NCBI GenBank assembly: GCA_964368645.1
Contig: CAYJBY010000017.1
Coordinates: 1 to 64,000, forward strand
DNA length: 64,000 nucleotides
DNA from: JAEDHM01 sp964368645
GTDB lineage: Bacteria; Bacillota; Clostridia; Christensenellales; CAG-1252
Direction: 5' to 3'
Shown here: one piece after another, positions 46,301 through 53,668 of the stretch
How the letters are laid out: each line of letters opens with the position of its first letter
Position numbering within the stretch: the first letter of the stretch is position 1
Position numbers and translations under genes: made by a program
Notes under the pieces: model-generated
Databases searched by the model: none
What the model saw: the letters and a program-made list of their open reading frames with translations, nothing else
Told to the model about the DNA's origin: nothing

Positions 46301-46693
46301 GGCTCCGACTCGGATACGGACGGCGCGGCTCCCGATGACGGCGGCGCAGGTACGAGAGAGATTTTTGACGACGAGGGCGGCACCGATGCAAGCGTACAGG
46401 TCGAAAGCTACGGCGGCACCGAGGAAAACGCGGACAGCCAGAGCTACGGACAGAGCGAGGGCTACGGTCAGAGCGCGGATTACGGACAGAGCGCGGATTA
46501 CGAGCAAGGCGCACAGTCAGCCTACGGCGAGCAGGAGCTTTATCGGGGCGGCGAGGATTACGCTCAACAGAACTCTGCGGACAGTACGGATAACTCAACC
46601 CCCTATTACGGTCAGGACGATAGTTTTATAGACGAGGACGAGGCTCGCTACGGAAAAGGCGACAGCGAGGAAAAGCCCTTTGACGAGGACTGA
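40310..46693 (+). CDS. Large surface protein with beta-helix, MBG/YDG modules and a C-terminal membrane anchor
   Basis: 2,127 aa. AGGAG precedes the ATG. Signal peptide (LVLIFVLVVTLALCTVAGVVSA), then an InlB B-repeat-like segment (LTYDYNGAAE ... ALTAVW-type end, about 30-105), and a right-handed beta-helix with GLUG-like repeats (GGLVGCAKDG, GGIVGRLS, GGLAGKSENG; about 110-440). From about 450 to 1950 come MBG-type modules (AVKTYNGTSQ, ITFGALMPTLTVTVSGF, ISYNEAIPVFVPEYTGF) and YDG modules (VTKAYDGTTAVGLTGG). One membrane helix (YIWIIAGVGGGLLILAVVII) and a KRKKR stop-transfer leave an acidic Ser/Gly/Tyr/Gln-rich cytoplasmic tail of about 140 residues. One cassette of the kind seen in the giant protein interrupts an MBG module (about 42470-42575). 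Likely an adhesin or stalk. Confidence 0.85.
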   Translation: MKKGYLVLIFVLVVTLALCTVAGVVSADEPPYFLTYDYNGAAETAPDGTEYGENAPVVLLDGSTLTNTGKTFLHWIDGEGNTYASSAQFTMPAASVTLTAVWRTDYEGNGTVETPYVIYTVQGLEYLWADNTFADYYFELGADLDMTGSAYQGGFAITKQFDGKGHTISNYDVKVSSKAMGFFATVRNACIRNIVFADARVEVDGSTSRSVCGILAGETERALISDVTVGGEVVSVGTAGGLVGCAKDGTAFNACRNNAAVEGATAGGIVGRLSAASLTQCENSAIISGIYVGGLAGKSENGSTLTACVNFGSVEGDEYAGGIVGDFDGTLRSVCNYGGVTTSTDYGFIAGIAGCAATGATIDKAFNSGSLTRGVAVGEDGVTAVIFAQFSDSSVTSAHLYSCGDYDGAELNGAISFNENQVKTTLLPLVNTESLLSVGTAVAGGCPVPSALYKTVTINVTDTLTNGVAVKTYNGTSQAVLAAAEGYEGVFSYYYGGEQFDETAYPVTNTPPTNAGNYKVYIVANSNGTLGFYSVDYVIGRANLTDNGYNLTEAVKTYNGYSQTLTILDGEGNAPDWTAVTGNAPTYTYEKQTEGGWTAISKEESKNIGTYRVSATIKGGNNYFDIVSEDLRAELTIVKAPLSVKADDKTITFGALMPTLTVTVSGFLGEDSVSNCLGYVSPTAKYDTDGIDNPYYAATYTDKLVIDREGEAYNYTFYTYTADENGDCVTLDGGATYIAYDETAHSGLIRYSRTYNGTCGTLLINPAEMSGIEFASNYSAVYSGEAYALTAVGSFPEGAVVSYVRLVGGEPFGDSSLTPITATDAGTYHYRVTVTALNYVDKILNADLVVSKAPIKGISFKALTATYDGTAKTIAAEGELPQGARIKYYEDLEGEGQTAPYTYTDVCSKTVWAVIDGGSNYQNLTLSATVTVQKLYLRFVAEDASTVYGETLLTAEDLEISCYDRDGVKVDLTDRRLGALAPYAVCSAEKGAKDYEISVAYTDDFNHEITVVKGVYSVIKKLLTVTVNPESISYNEAIPVFVPEYTGFVGEDGEDDLTVKPVAVTDAVVGSDVGDYEVNISGGADDNYAFRYVKGWLTIKRAALTGITFSGKTTVYTGEEIKLTATSATEGIVFEYEGNDGNVNAGSYYVTVKVARSANYLAYEDTVLLTIKKAKVTLYAPQLTAAYGDEFKSIELRKVCENGEWLPKYDLELNPVAVCEINADNAKLAAVKAYDVTVSYNANANDNYTITAVAGGYTVTKAAVTVSLAVANATYGEVYPQVEVQYDGFKNGDDANALTVLPTVSGMPTPSADAGNYPLTVAGALSDNYSFTYVGATFVITPASFDGLYALSDGEFVYDGTAKSLALVWADGRADELTFPAGVTSGTTGMNKTEAGVYHVSVTLNGNGNYVSCTFNATMTVKAAPLTVRGVTAINRAYDGTSSVVLTGGTLYSGENPLDSAAAIGFTLGSGTTADKTAANNKTVTTAILLTGAGATNYSLTQPDYVTVNIGKIPLTVTGIKAINRRHNGSTRIELDLTEVSFAGVIDGDSVALTAQSYGLLSAPAVSADENDRLAVTVDNSTLSFAGEDYLNYTLSAIDYVKVLITTGSVFTAPDNCYVNGSETVGIINPLLAEKITYTATGIVLENYAFDGTTYTVNLFNSLPNGVTAAISGEGITLLNDGKAGFTVRNAADYALTLTITSAGGLYADEILPVSFKITPKTVTIDGVATVTKAYDGTTAVGLTGGELKGIVEGDSVSFALGTAVAADKNVGNGIAVTTAITLTGADVGNYVLTQPTLTADITVKVLTVSNISAQNRIFDGTTAIVLTGGELNGVISGEDVAIDSYTATAATRNVGIGIAVTVVITLKGADVGNYQLTQPTLTVDITPKTVVVKADAKTIYSNQPIPKFTYTAEGLLEGDSLSGELTIAEGEVKMNKSYEILRGGLSVSENYVIQYQSATLTVKVPVYIWIIAGVGGGLLILAVVIILVLKRKKRGGGSDSDTDGAAPDDGGAGTREIFDDEGGTDASVQVESYGGTEENADSQSYGQSEGYGQSADYGQSADYEQGAQSAYGEQELYRGGEDYAQQNSADSTDNSTPYYGQDDSFIDEDEARYGKGDSEEKPFDED

Positions 46694-46819
46694 TAACTCC
46701 GCATTAAGTTCGGAAAACAGCGTTAAGTTCGGGAAACGGAATTAAGGTTGGAAAACGGCACGGATTAACGCAACGCTCCGTCGCGCGGTAAAAATCGGGC
46801 TTTTATGGAGGGGCAAGCG

Positions 46820-47550
46820 GCGCAATCCGTCCATCCTTTATAACATTATATAACAAACGTAAATATATATACTAATTATATCAAACTATAACAAACAGGA
46901 TTTATATATCATAGTGTGATAAACGGAACAAGCAGGATTTGTATATCATAGTGTGATAAACGGAACAAATAGAATCCGGTATAACCAACAGGGATTTTGT
47001 ATCATAGTGTGGTAAAGTCGTCTGACGTGGGTGAGCCGCCGTATAACATTATATAATAAACGTAAATTATAATCTAAATATATCAAACTATAACAAACGG
47101 AGCTTATATAATTTTAGCGTGATAATATGATTTCAGTGCGATACATAGGACGAACCAACCGCTTATCCGGGTTAGCTAGGAGTGTAGTAAAGAAAGAATA
47201 CTAGGAAGAACGGATTAAGAGGAAGAGGGCGCAATCCGTCCGTCCTTTATAACATTATATAACAAACGTCAATATGTATACTAATTATATCAAACTATAA
47301 CAAACAGGATTTATATATCATAGTGTGATAANNNNNNNNNNNNNNNNNNNNNNNNNNNNNNNNNNNNNNNNNNNNNNNNNNNNNNNNNNNNNNNNNNNNN
47401 NNNNNNNNNNNNNNNNNNNNNNNNNNNNNNNACGGAACAAATAGGATTATATATCATAGTGTGATAAACGGAACAAATAGGATTATATATCATAGTGCGA
47501 TAAACGGAACAAATAGGATTTATATTGTTGCGATAGGCGGATTATTGGAG
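46820..47550. repeat. AT-rich repeat island
   Basis: A 103-bp block beginning GCGCAATCCGTCC occurs at 46820-46922 and 47229-47331, gap-free at an offset of 409 bp, with a decayed third copy at about 47036-47115. It runs into a tandem of a 36-bp unit containing ATCATAGTGTGAT and AAACGGAACAAATAGGAT (46907-46990 and 47432-47520). Base composition falls sharply compared with the flanks. No gene is recognised. Confidence 0.85.
47332..47431. other. Assembly gap (100 N) in the 36-bp tandem repeat
   Basis: The repeat enters with GTGTGATAA and leaves with ACGGAACAAATAGG, which are consecutive parts of one unit, so copies are probably missing. Confidence 0.95.
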
Positions 47551-47766
47551 CAGATAAATCCACGTATAACATAGTATAACAAACAAGGTGTGTATAGCTT
47601 TAAGTATAACAAACGGGGCTTGTATGGCTTTAAGTATGACAAGCGGAATGGTATTTTAGTATAGAAGTCAAAGCTTAAATAGATTTGAGCAAGACAAGCA
47701 TAGATTATATATTTCAGCACAAAAAAGTTTCTATATCACGGTGATATATTGCTTACGGAGGTCTTT

Positions 47767-49023
47767 ATGGAAGTGGGGAACAAGGTAAAAATCGCGGTAA
47801 TCGGACTGGGCAGCAGGGGCGAAAACTATATCCGTTGGCTTAGGCTTTTCAGGCGAAAGGCGGCGGAAGTGGTCGCCGTATGCGACCTTAATCCCGTCAA
47901 GGCGGCTAAGGTCGGTAAGCAGTTAAAACTGGGCGAAAAGGCGATTTTCACCGACGAAAAGGAGTTTTTTAAGGTCAAACGCGCGGACGCGGTGTGGATT
48001 TGCACCCAAGACGCCGACCATTACCGTAACTGTATGCAGGCAATCGCTTTAGGCTACGACGTTATGGTGGAAAAGCCTGTTTCCTACAACCTTGACGAGT
48101 GCCTTGAGATAAAACGCGCCGCCGAGGAAAAGGGCGTTAAGGTGGTGGTTTGCCACGTTCTGCGCTACTCCTATTATTATTCCAAAATCAAGGATATTCT
48201 GCGGAGCGGCGAGCTTGGCGAGATAATGACCTTTAACCATCAGGAAAACATAGCCTATTATCATTTTGCCCACAGCTACGTCAGGGGAAACTGGCGCGAT
48301 AAGGCAAAAAGCACCCCTGTTTTGATGGCAAAATGCTGTCACGACATCGACCTAATCAGTTGGTTTATGGAGGGGGAGGCGGAGGACGTGAAAAGCTACG
48401 GCGCGTTGACTTATTTCCGCCCCGAAAACGCCCCCGAGGGTGCGCCGAATAAGTGTACTGACGGCTGTCCTCACGCCGCAACCTGCCCTTATAACGCGGT
48501 GAAACTCTATATAACCGATCCTTTTTGGAAGGCGAAATTTATCAAGTATATGCCCTCGGTGCTGACGGGAAAATACCGCAATTCCAAGGCGGATATTTTG
48601 GCTGCGCTGAAAACAGGCTCCTACGGCAACTGCGTTTTCAGAAGCGACAACACCACCAACGACCATCAGGTGGTTATGATGAAATTCAAGGGGGAGCGGT
48701 ACGCCACGCATACGCTTTCCGCGTTTACTTCGGACTTTTTCCGCAATACCCGAATTACCTGCACCAAAGGACAAATTGTGGGTGACGACGCTTCGGGTAA
48801 ACTGAAGGTCAGCCTTTTCGGCGGCAAAACCAAAACCTACCGCACAAAAAAACTCCCTCTCCCGGGGCATCTGGAGGGGGATATTAAATTGGTTAAAACC
48901 TTTATCGACCTTATGCAGGGGAAAGCCGACACGAAGGATATTACCTTTATCGACGCGACGATAGCTTCCCACCGCACCATAGTGAGAGCGGAGGAAAGCT
49001 ACAATTCCGCTTCCGCCGATTAA
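47767..49023 (+). CDS. Gfo/Idh/MocA-family NAD(P)-dependent oxidoreductase
   Basis: 418 aa from ATG 47767 (GGAGG six bases before; an earlier start at 47749 would include this site). N-terminal Rossmann domain (KIAVIGLGSRGENYIRWL), the family's EKP motif in VMVEKPVSYNLDE with the catalytic Lys, and a C-terminal alpha/beta domain with the AKCCHDIDLISW stretch supplying the His/Asp usual in sugar dehydrogenases. A four-Cys segment CTDGCPHAATCPYNAVK near residue 230 is an insert seen in some relatives and may bind metal. Substrate, probably a sugar or glycoside, cannot be told. It stands alone after the AT-rich repeats. Confidence 0.88.
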   Translation: MEVGNKVKIAVIGLGSRGENYIRWLRLFRRKAAEVVAVCDLNPVKAAKVGKQLKLGEKAIFTDEKEFFKVKRADAVWICTQDADHYRNCMQAIALGYDVMVEKPVSYNLDECLEIKRAAEEKGVKVVVCHVLRYSYYYSKIKDILRSGELGEIMTFNHQENIAYYHFAHSYVRGNWRDKAKSTPVLMAKCCHDIDLISWFMEGEAEDVKSYGALTYFRPENAPEGAPNKCTDGCPHAATCPYNAVKLYITDPFWKAKFIKYMPSVLTGKYRNSKADILAALKTGSYGNCVFRSDNTTNDHQVVMMKFKGERYATHTLSAFTSDFFRNTRITCTKGQIVGDDASGKLKVSLFGGKTKTYRTKKLPLPGHLEGDIKLVKTFIDLMQGKADTKDITFIDATIASHRTIVRAEESYNSASAD

Positions 49024-49399
49024 GGATAAGACAATAGACGTGTCATTCTGAACGAGCATTTACGCGAAGTGAAGAATCTCGCATTTATGCGGAACGAAAA
49101 GAAAAGGGACGGAAAACCCGTCCCTTTTTGTCTTATCGATATAATTACCGCCTATCGGCGAGATTCTTCGTCACAATGGGATTGTTCCTCAGAATGACAG
49201 ATTAAACTTTTTTGCAGAGAACAGTACCACGGTAATTCCTGTGCCGCTTGTTTGGAATGACAGAACAAACCATTTTGGAATAATAGGTGCTTGGAAAAGG
49301 ATAAGACAATAGACGTGTCATTCTGAACGAGCGTTTATGCGAAGTGAAGAATCTCGCATCTATGCGGAACGAAAAGAAAAGGGACGGAAAACCCGTCCC
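49022..49399. repeat. 103-bp duplicated block: family 1 hairpin plus terminator
   Basis: 49022-49124 and 49297-49399 are nearly identical, offset 275 bp. Each contains AAGGATAAGACAATAGACGT, a family 1 element with inner stem GCG/CGC, and the GGGACGG/CCGTCCC stem. Between them lies another family 1 copy at 49152-49200. The 460-bp gap has no gene. Confidence 0.85.
49102..49129 (+). terminator. Rho-independent terminator after the oxidoreductase gene
   Basis: AAAAGGGACGG (49102-49112) pairs with CCGTCCCTTTTT (49118-49129) and ends in a T run. Confidence 0.85.
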
Positions 49400-49400
49400 C
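49375..49400 (-). terminator. Terminator after clpB (second copy of the duplicated stem)
   Basis: Read leftward, GGGGACGGG ... CCGTCCC is followed by TTTTCTTTT. It lies 86 bp after the clpB stop. The T run faces clpB in this copy, while the first copy serves the oxidoreductase gene. Confidence 0.7.
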
Positions 49401-49485
49401 TGCGTTGAAACGTAAAAGCGGTTTTTTTACCGTTCCTACGATAACCTTTTTTTCTTTGTTTTTGCCGTTTAGGGGCTACAAACTT

Positions 49486-52068
49486 TTACCCCACCGTCAG
49501 CTCGCCGTCCTTAACGTCCACCGTAACCGTTGCGCCCTCTTGGGGGTTAGCGGTAAGGATATATTTTGCCAAGGGGTTTTCCACGTTGCTTTGTATGAAC
49601 CGCCGCAAAGGTCTTGCGCCGTAAACGGGATCGTAGCCTTTGTCCGCGATAAAGTCTTTCGCCGCCTCGGTGATACTAAGCGCAAGCCGTTTTTCCGCCA
49701 TACGCGCGGTGAGCTTGTTGAGCATAAGAGAGGCGATACTCTTCACGTTGTCGGGGGTTAGCGGCTTATAGTACACAATATCGTCCAAACGGTTCAAAAA
49801 CTCAGGTCTAAAGGAGCGTTTAAGCAAGCCGTCAACCTGCGCCTTTGCCTCTTGGGAAATTTCGCCGTCCGCCGTAATGCCGTCCAGTATAATGTCCGAG
49901 CCGAGGTTAGAGGTCATAATGATGATGGTGTTCTTAAAATCCACCGTCCGCCCCTGCGAATCCGTTATTCTGCCGTCGTCCAGCACCTGCAAAAGTATGT
50001 TGTAAACGTCAGGGTGCGCCTTTTCGATTTCGTCGAACAGCACCGCGCAGTAGGGCTTACGCCGCACCGCCTCGGTTAAGGTGCCGCCCTCCTCGTAACC
50101 CACGTAGCCGGGAGGTGCGCCTACAAGACGGGATACGGAGAATTTTTCCATATACTCGCTCATATCAATCCTAACCAGATTCTTTTCGTCGTCGAAAAGG
50201 TTTTCCGCAAGAGCCTTGGCAAGCTCTGTTTTGCCTACGCCCGTAGGTCCTAGGAACAGGAAACTGCCGATAGGTCTGTTCTCGTCGGAGATTCCCGCTC
50301 TCGACCTCAAAACCGCGTCGGCAACCTTGGTTACAGCCTCGTCCTGTCCTACCACACGGCGGTGCAGGCTTTCAGCTAAACGCAAAAGCTTTTCTCTTTC
50401 GCCCGACATAAGCCGAGCCACGGGAATACCTGTCCAACGGGATACCACGGCGCAAATATCGTCCTCAGTGACCTCGTCGTGCAAAAGCTGTTTGCTTTCC
50501 TTGCCTTTCAGCTCCTCCAGTTTCTTTTTGATGTCGGGAATAATACTGTAACGGTATTCTCCTGCTTTTTCGTAATCGTAGCTCGATTGGGCGTTGTCTA
50601 ACTCCGCTTCGGCGTTCTCCAACTGTGCTTTCAGCTCCTTTTCCTCGTCAACGGAAGCCTTTTCCTTATCCCAACGGATTTTCATTTCCTCAAACTTCTC
50701 CTTAAGCTCGGAAAGCTCCTTTTTCAGGTCGGCAAGCCGCGCGAGGGATAGGTTGTCGTTTTCCTTGTTGAGAGCGGTTTCCTCTATTTGAAGCTGAAGT
50801 ATTTTTCTGGAAACAGCGTCCATTTCCGTGGGCATACTGTCGATTTCCGTTCTAATCGAAGCCGCCGCCTCGTCAACTAGGTCTATCGCCTTGTCGGGCA
50901 AAAATCTGTCGGAAATGTATCGGTTGGATAGGGTTGCCGCCGCGATTAACGCGTCGTCGTGGATTCTTACGCCGTGAAAGATTTCGTAACGCTCCTTAAG
51001 TCCTCGCAGTATGCTGATGGTGTCTTCCACCGTAGGCTCGGCAATCAGAACAGGCTGGAAACGCCGCTCAAGCGCCGCGTCCTTTTCGATATACATACGG
51101 TATTCGTCTAAGGTGGTCGCGCCGATACAGTGCAGCTCGCCCCTTGCCAGCATAGGTTTCAGCAGGTTGCCTGCGTCCATTGCGCCCTCGGTCTTGCCTG
51201 CGCCGACTACGGTGTGAAGCTCATCGATAAAGAGTATCACCGCGCCGTCGCTTGCTTTGACCTCGTTAAGCACTGCCTTTAGTCTTTCCTCAAACTCGCC
51301 GCGGTACTTCGCGCCTGCGATAAGTGCGCCCATATCCAAAGATATAAGCCTGCGGTTCTTAAGTCCCTCGGGAACGTCGCCCTTTTGTATCCTTATGGCT
51401 AATCCCTCTGCAATGGCGGTCTTGCCTACGCCCGGCTCGCCGATTAGGACGGGGTTGTTCTTGGTCTTTCTGGACAAAATCCTTATTACGTTACGGATTT
51501 CCTCATCTCTGCCGATTACGGGGTCGATATTGTGCTTTTTCGCCCTTTCGGTCAGGTCGGTGCCGTACTTTTCAAGAGCCTCGTAGGTGTCCTCGGGGTT
51601 GTCGCTTTCGATTCGGGTATTGCCCCTTACCTGCTGAAGAGCCTTAAGCACCTCGCCGCGCTCAACGCCGCAGGACGCGAAGGCTTTTTTCAGCTCGCCC
51701 TTAGCGGAACTTAGCATAACCAAGAGCAAATGCTCCTGCGAAATGTAATCGTCCTTCATCGTTTTGGCGAGGTTTTCCGCCGCGATTAACAGCTTGTCGG
51801 TTTCCGCGTCGATATAAACCTTGTCCGCCTCTCTGCCGCCGCCCGTTATCCCCGGAATGCGGCTCAAAAGCTCCTCGACCTTGGCTTTCAGCGTCCGCAC
51901 GTCACCGCCGCTTTTCTCTATCAGCCTAAAGGTTAAGCCTGTTTCGTCCTGTAACATAGCGTACAGCAAATGCTCGGGAGCTACGTTAAGGTTGTTCCGT
52001 TCTATCGCCGCTTTCTGCGCGGCGGCTATGATTTCCATAGTCTTTTTCGTAAATCTGTCACCGTTCAT
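49486..52068 (-). CDS. clpB: ATP-dependent disaggregase ClpB
   Basis: 860 aa, full length. N-terminal Clp repeat domain (1 to about 145: [20 protein letters not shown]), first AAA+ domain with Walker [10 protein letters not shown] and Walker [10 protein letters not shown], a long coiled-coil M domain (about 405-525) that marks ClpB rather than ClpC or ClpA, second AAA+ domain with GPTGVGKTE and [14 protein letters not shown], and a small C-terminal domain. It threads aggregated proteins with DnaK. AAGGAGG lies seven bases before ATG. Upstream are a SigA promoter and a CIRCE-like repeat, so heat-shock control by HrcA is likely. Confidence 0.96.
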   Translation of the reverse strand: MNGDRFTKKTMEIIAAAQKAAIERNNLNVAPEHLLYAMLQDETGLTFRLIEKSGGDVRTLKAKVEELLSRIPGITGGGREADKVYIDAETDKLLIAAENLAKTMKDDYISQEHLLLVMLSSAKGELKKAFASCGVERGEVLKALQQVRGNTRIESDNPEDTYEALEKYGTDLTERAKKHNIDPVIGRDEEIRNVIRILSRKTKNNPVLIGEPGVGKTAIAEGLAIRIQKGDVPEGLKNRRLISLDMGALIAGAKYRGEFEERLKAVLNEVKASDGAVILFIDELHTVVGAGKTEGAMDAGNLLKPMLARGELHCIGATTLDEYRMYIEKDAALERRFQPVLIAEPTVEDTISILRGLKERYEIFHGVRIHDDALIAAATLSNRYISDRFLPDKAIDLVDEAAASIRTEIDSMPTEMDAVSRKILQLQIEETALNKENDNLSLARLADLKKELSELKEKFEEMKIRWDKEKASVDEEKELKAQLENAEAELDNAQSSYDYEKAGEYRYSIIPDIKKKLEELKGKESKQLLHDEVTEDDICAVVSRWTGIPVARLMSGEREKLLRLAESLHRRVVGQDEAVTKVADAVLRSRAGISDENRPIGSFLFLGPTGVGKTELAKALAENLFDDEKNLVRIDMSEYMEKFSVSRLVGAPPGYVGYEEGGTLTEAVRRKPYCAVLFDEIEKAHPDVYNILLQVLDDGRITDSQGRTVDFKNTIIIMTSNLGSDIILDGITADGEISQEAKAQVDGLLKRSFRPEFLNRLDDIVYYKPLTPDNVKSIASLMLNKLTARMAEKRLALSITEAAKDFIADKGYDPVYGARPLRRFIQSNVENPLAKYILTANPQEGATVTVDVKDGELTVG

Positions 52069-52147
52069 AACATTGCCTCCTTTTAAGTATTAGGTAATTA
52101 AGTCAATCCGATACTTGCCCGTTTTTGGCACTCTTCGGAAATGACTG

Positions 52148-52174
52148 TTAGCAATCAATGTATTCAACTGCTAA
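52148..52174 (-). promoter_or_regulatory. CIRCE-like operator (HrcA site) of clpB
   Basis: TTAGCA-N15-TGCTAA at 52148-52174 has the exact geometry of CIRCE (TTAGCACTC-N9-GAGTGCTAA). Of the 18 conserved positions 15 match; the inner parts read ATC and AAC. It starts just after the -10 box, where a repressor blocks initiation. Confidence 0.7.
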
Positions 52175-52175
52175 T

Positions 52176-52203
52176 ATTTTACCGCATTTTGAAAATTTGT
52201 CAA
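52176..52203 (-). promoter_or_regulatory. SigA promoter of clpB
   Basis: Reading leftward: -35 TTGACA (52198-52203), 16 bp, -10 TAAAAT (52176-52181), then the CIRCE-like repeat. Confidence 0.82.
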
Positions 52204-52381
52204 GGGGTTTCGGCTTTTTTCTCAAAAAAGAATAAAAACTTCCAACAATTTCCTCCCCCTCTTACAAAATATGACAGATAGGGGGGTATAAATAAAGAAA
52301 TTTGAAAAACAAAAAAGGTAGAGTAAGCGTTTCCCATAAGAGCATTTTTTGATATTCGTTTTATGCCTTGCCGATTCTCAT

Positions 52382-53308
52382 TTATTTATCGGTCTCGAAA
52401 ATAACAATTTGATTTTTGAGAGAAAGGATTTCGGTTAATACGCTTTCGGTTTCTACCTCGCTTAAATCAATAAGCACAGGAAAACGATTACTTCTTGCGT
52501 GAGCGATAATCTCGGAAATATTACCGTGTTTTACACCGAATTTGCTTATGAAAGTGTTATTCCAAAGCCCCTTAAAATACGCTTCAGCGGTTTTTTCTTC
52601 CCGAGAATCGGTGTAAAAGTCAGATATTATCTTTCCGTCTTTTAATTCAAATTCTGCTTTTGCATCGGCTCCGCAAAAACAGCCGTCGCTTGATTCAACG
52701 GTTAGCTTAGCTATTACCGTTTCTGTTTTACTCTTACCGCTAAGCAATCTTTCTTTTGCCGACTCGGATAAAAAATATTCAGAACTAACATCATTTATAA
52801 TTTCCGATGGTATTCCGCGCAGACACCACATAATAGCACTTGCTACCGTTTCGGCTGAGTATTCGGATTTGTACTTACATAAATTAACGCGATTAATGCC
52901 TTCTGTAAGGTGAATTTGTAAGCTTTCTGTTTTGGCATTTTTATTTGTAATCGCTATGCTTACGATATGGGGATATTCATTGACAAAAGAGTTTTTTATT
53001 CCGAAATCATACAGTAGCGACCTGCCTAAATTGTAGATGTACTCCTTATCGAATCCGCTTAAAAGCTTGTCTATTTTGTCTTCACGCGTCTCGCCCGTAC
53101 AGATAGCAACGGCAATTTTTGATAGTGTATCGCGTTTCTCGGTTTCTTCAATAAAGATATCCTGTAGGTTCCACTTCAAATTACGGGAAAATTTCTGACT
53201 CGGTATCGGGTATTCGATACAAGCGGAAAGCAATTTGTTATATACCGCAGTGATGTAATTCTTTTTTGAAAAAGATTTGGTTGTTTCTAATAGCTTTATT
53301 TTATCCAT
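52382..53308 (-). CDS. Unknown protein in an AT-rich module
   Basis: 308 aa, not recognised. Soluble, with no signal peptide or membrane segment. N-terminal half is Lys/Ser/Tyr-rich and helical (TKSFSKKNYITAVYNKLL); the second half holds beta-rich pieces (IAKLTVESSDGCFCGADAK, FELKDGKIISDFY) and ends in VLIDLSEVE...IVIFETDK. No catalytic pattern is evident. Codon use is clearly more A/T-rich than in the surrounding genes, as in the divergent genes at 53435-55612, which suggests they arrived together. A -10 box (TATAAT, minus strand, 53325-53330) lies before the ATG. The shared 126-bp divergent gap hints at a functional pair. Confidence 0.75.
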   Translation of the reverse strand: MDKIKLLETTKSFSKKNYITAVYNKLLSACIEYPIPSQKFSRNLKWNLQDIFIEETEKRDTLSKIAVAICTGETREDKIDKLLSGFDKEYIYNLGRSLLYDFGIKNSFVNEYPHIVSIAITNKNAKTESLQIHLTEGINRVNLCKYKSEYSAETVASAIMWCLRGIPSEIINDVSSEYFLSESAKERLLSGKSKTETVIAKLTVESSDGCFCGADAKAEFELKDGKIISDFYTDSREEKTAEAYFKGLWNNTFISKFGVKHGNISEIIAHARSNRFPVLIDLSEVETESVLTEILSLKNQIVIFETDK

Positions 53309-53376
53309 TTCGTCACCTATTTGAATTATAAAATGTTATTTAATAGTAGGAGGGAAGTTTATCGGACATTAGGGTA

Positions 53377-53405
53377 TTGACATTCTTTATCAAAAAAATT
53401 ATAAT
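53377..53405 (+). promoter_or_regulatory. Consensus SigA promoter of the 53435-55612 locus
   Basis: TTGACA (53377-53382), 17 bp, TATAAT (53400-53405); both hexamers perfect. AAGGGGAG follows ahead of ATG 53435. Confidence 0.88.
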
Positions 53406-53434
53406 AAAGCTAATATTGTAAAGGGGAGAAGAAA

Positions 53435-53635
53435 ATGAAAGGACAAAAAAACGCATTAGATGAAGTCATACGCAAGAATAGCGGTAAAAGGTTTTCGTCG
53501 GAGCAGTTAAAAGACAAAGTTGCTCAAGAACTTTCAATAATTAATGGTAATACCGTTGAACCAACGGCGATTACCCTTATTTTCGGGGATCATTGCAAGG
53601 GAAATAATCCATTACTTAAAAAGGTGAACGGCTAA
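53435..53635 (+). CDS. 66-aa N-terminal fragment, probably a winged-helix domain split off by an in-frame stop
   Basis: Starts MKGQKNALDEVIRKNSGKRF with AAGGGGAGAAG upstream and a consensus promoter. The pattern (helix, SGKRFSSEQLKDKVAQEL, then DHCKGNNPLLKKVNG) resembles small winged-helix modules that often end in a 'V-G-x-F/Y-x-x-L-G' strand. The TAA at 53633-53635 interrupts exactly there: the next codons in the same frame read FECLGTNATNT and run straight into the 55612 open frame. So this is more likely the front part of one 726-residue protein than an independent gene. Sequencing error, true nonsense mutation and readthrough all remain possible. Confidence 0.6.
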   Translation: MKGQKNALDEVIRKNSGKRFSSEQLKDKVAQELSIINGNTVEPTAITLIFGDHCKGNNPLLKKVNG

Positions 53636-53668
53636 TTTGAATGTTTAGGAACAAACGCAACCAATACG

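Noticed and set aside
46900..47550. CRISPR-like array
   Set aside because: Units are contiguous 36-bp tandems without unique spacers, and no cas gene is present.
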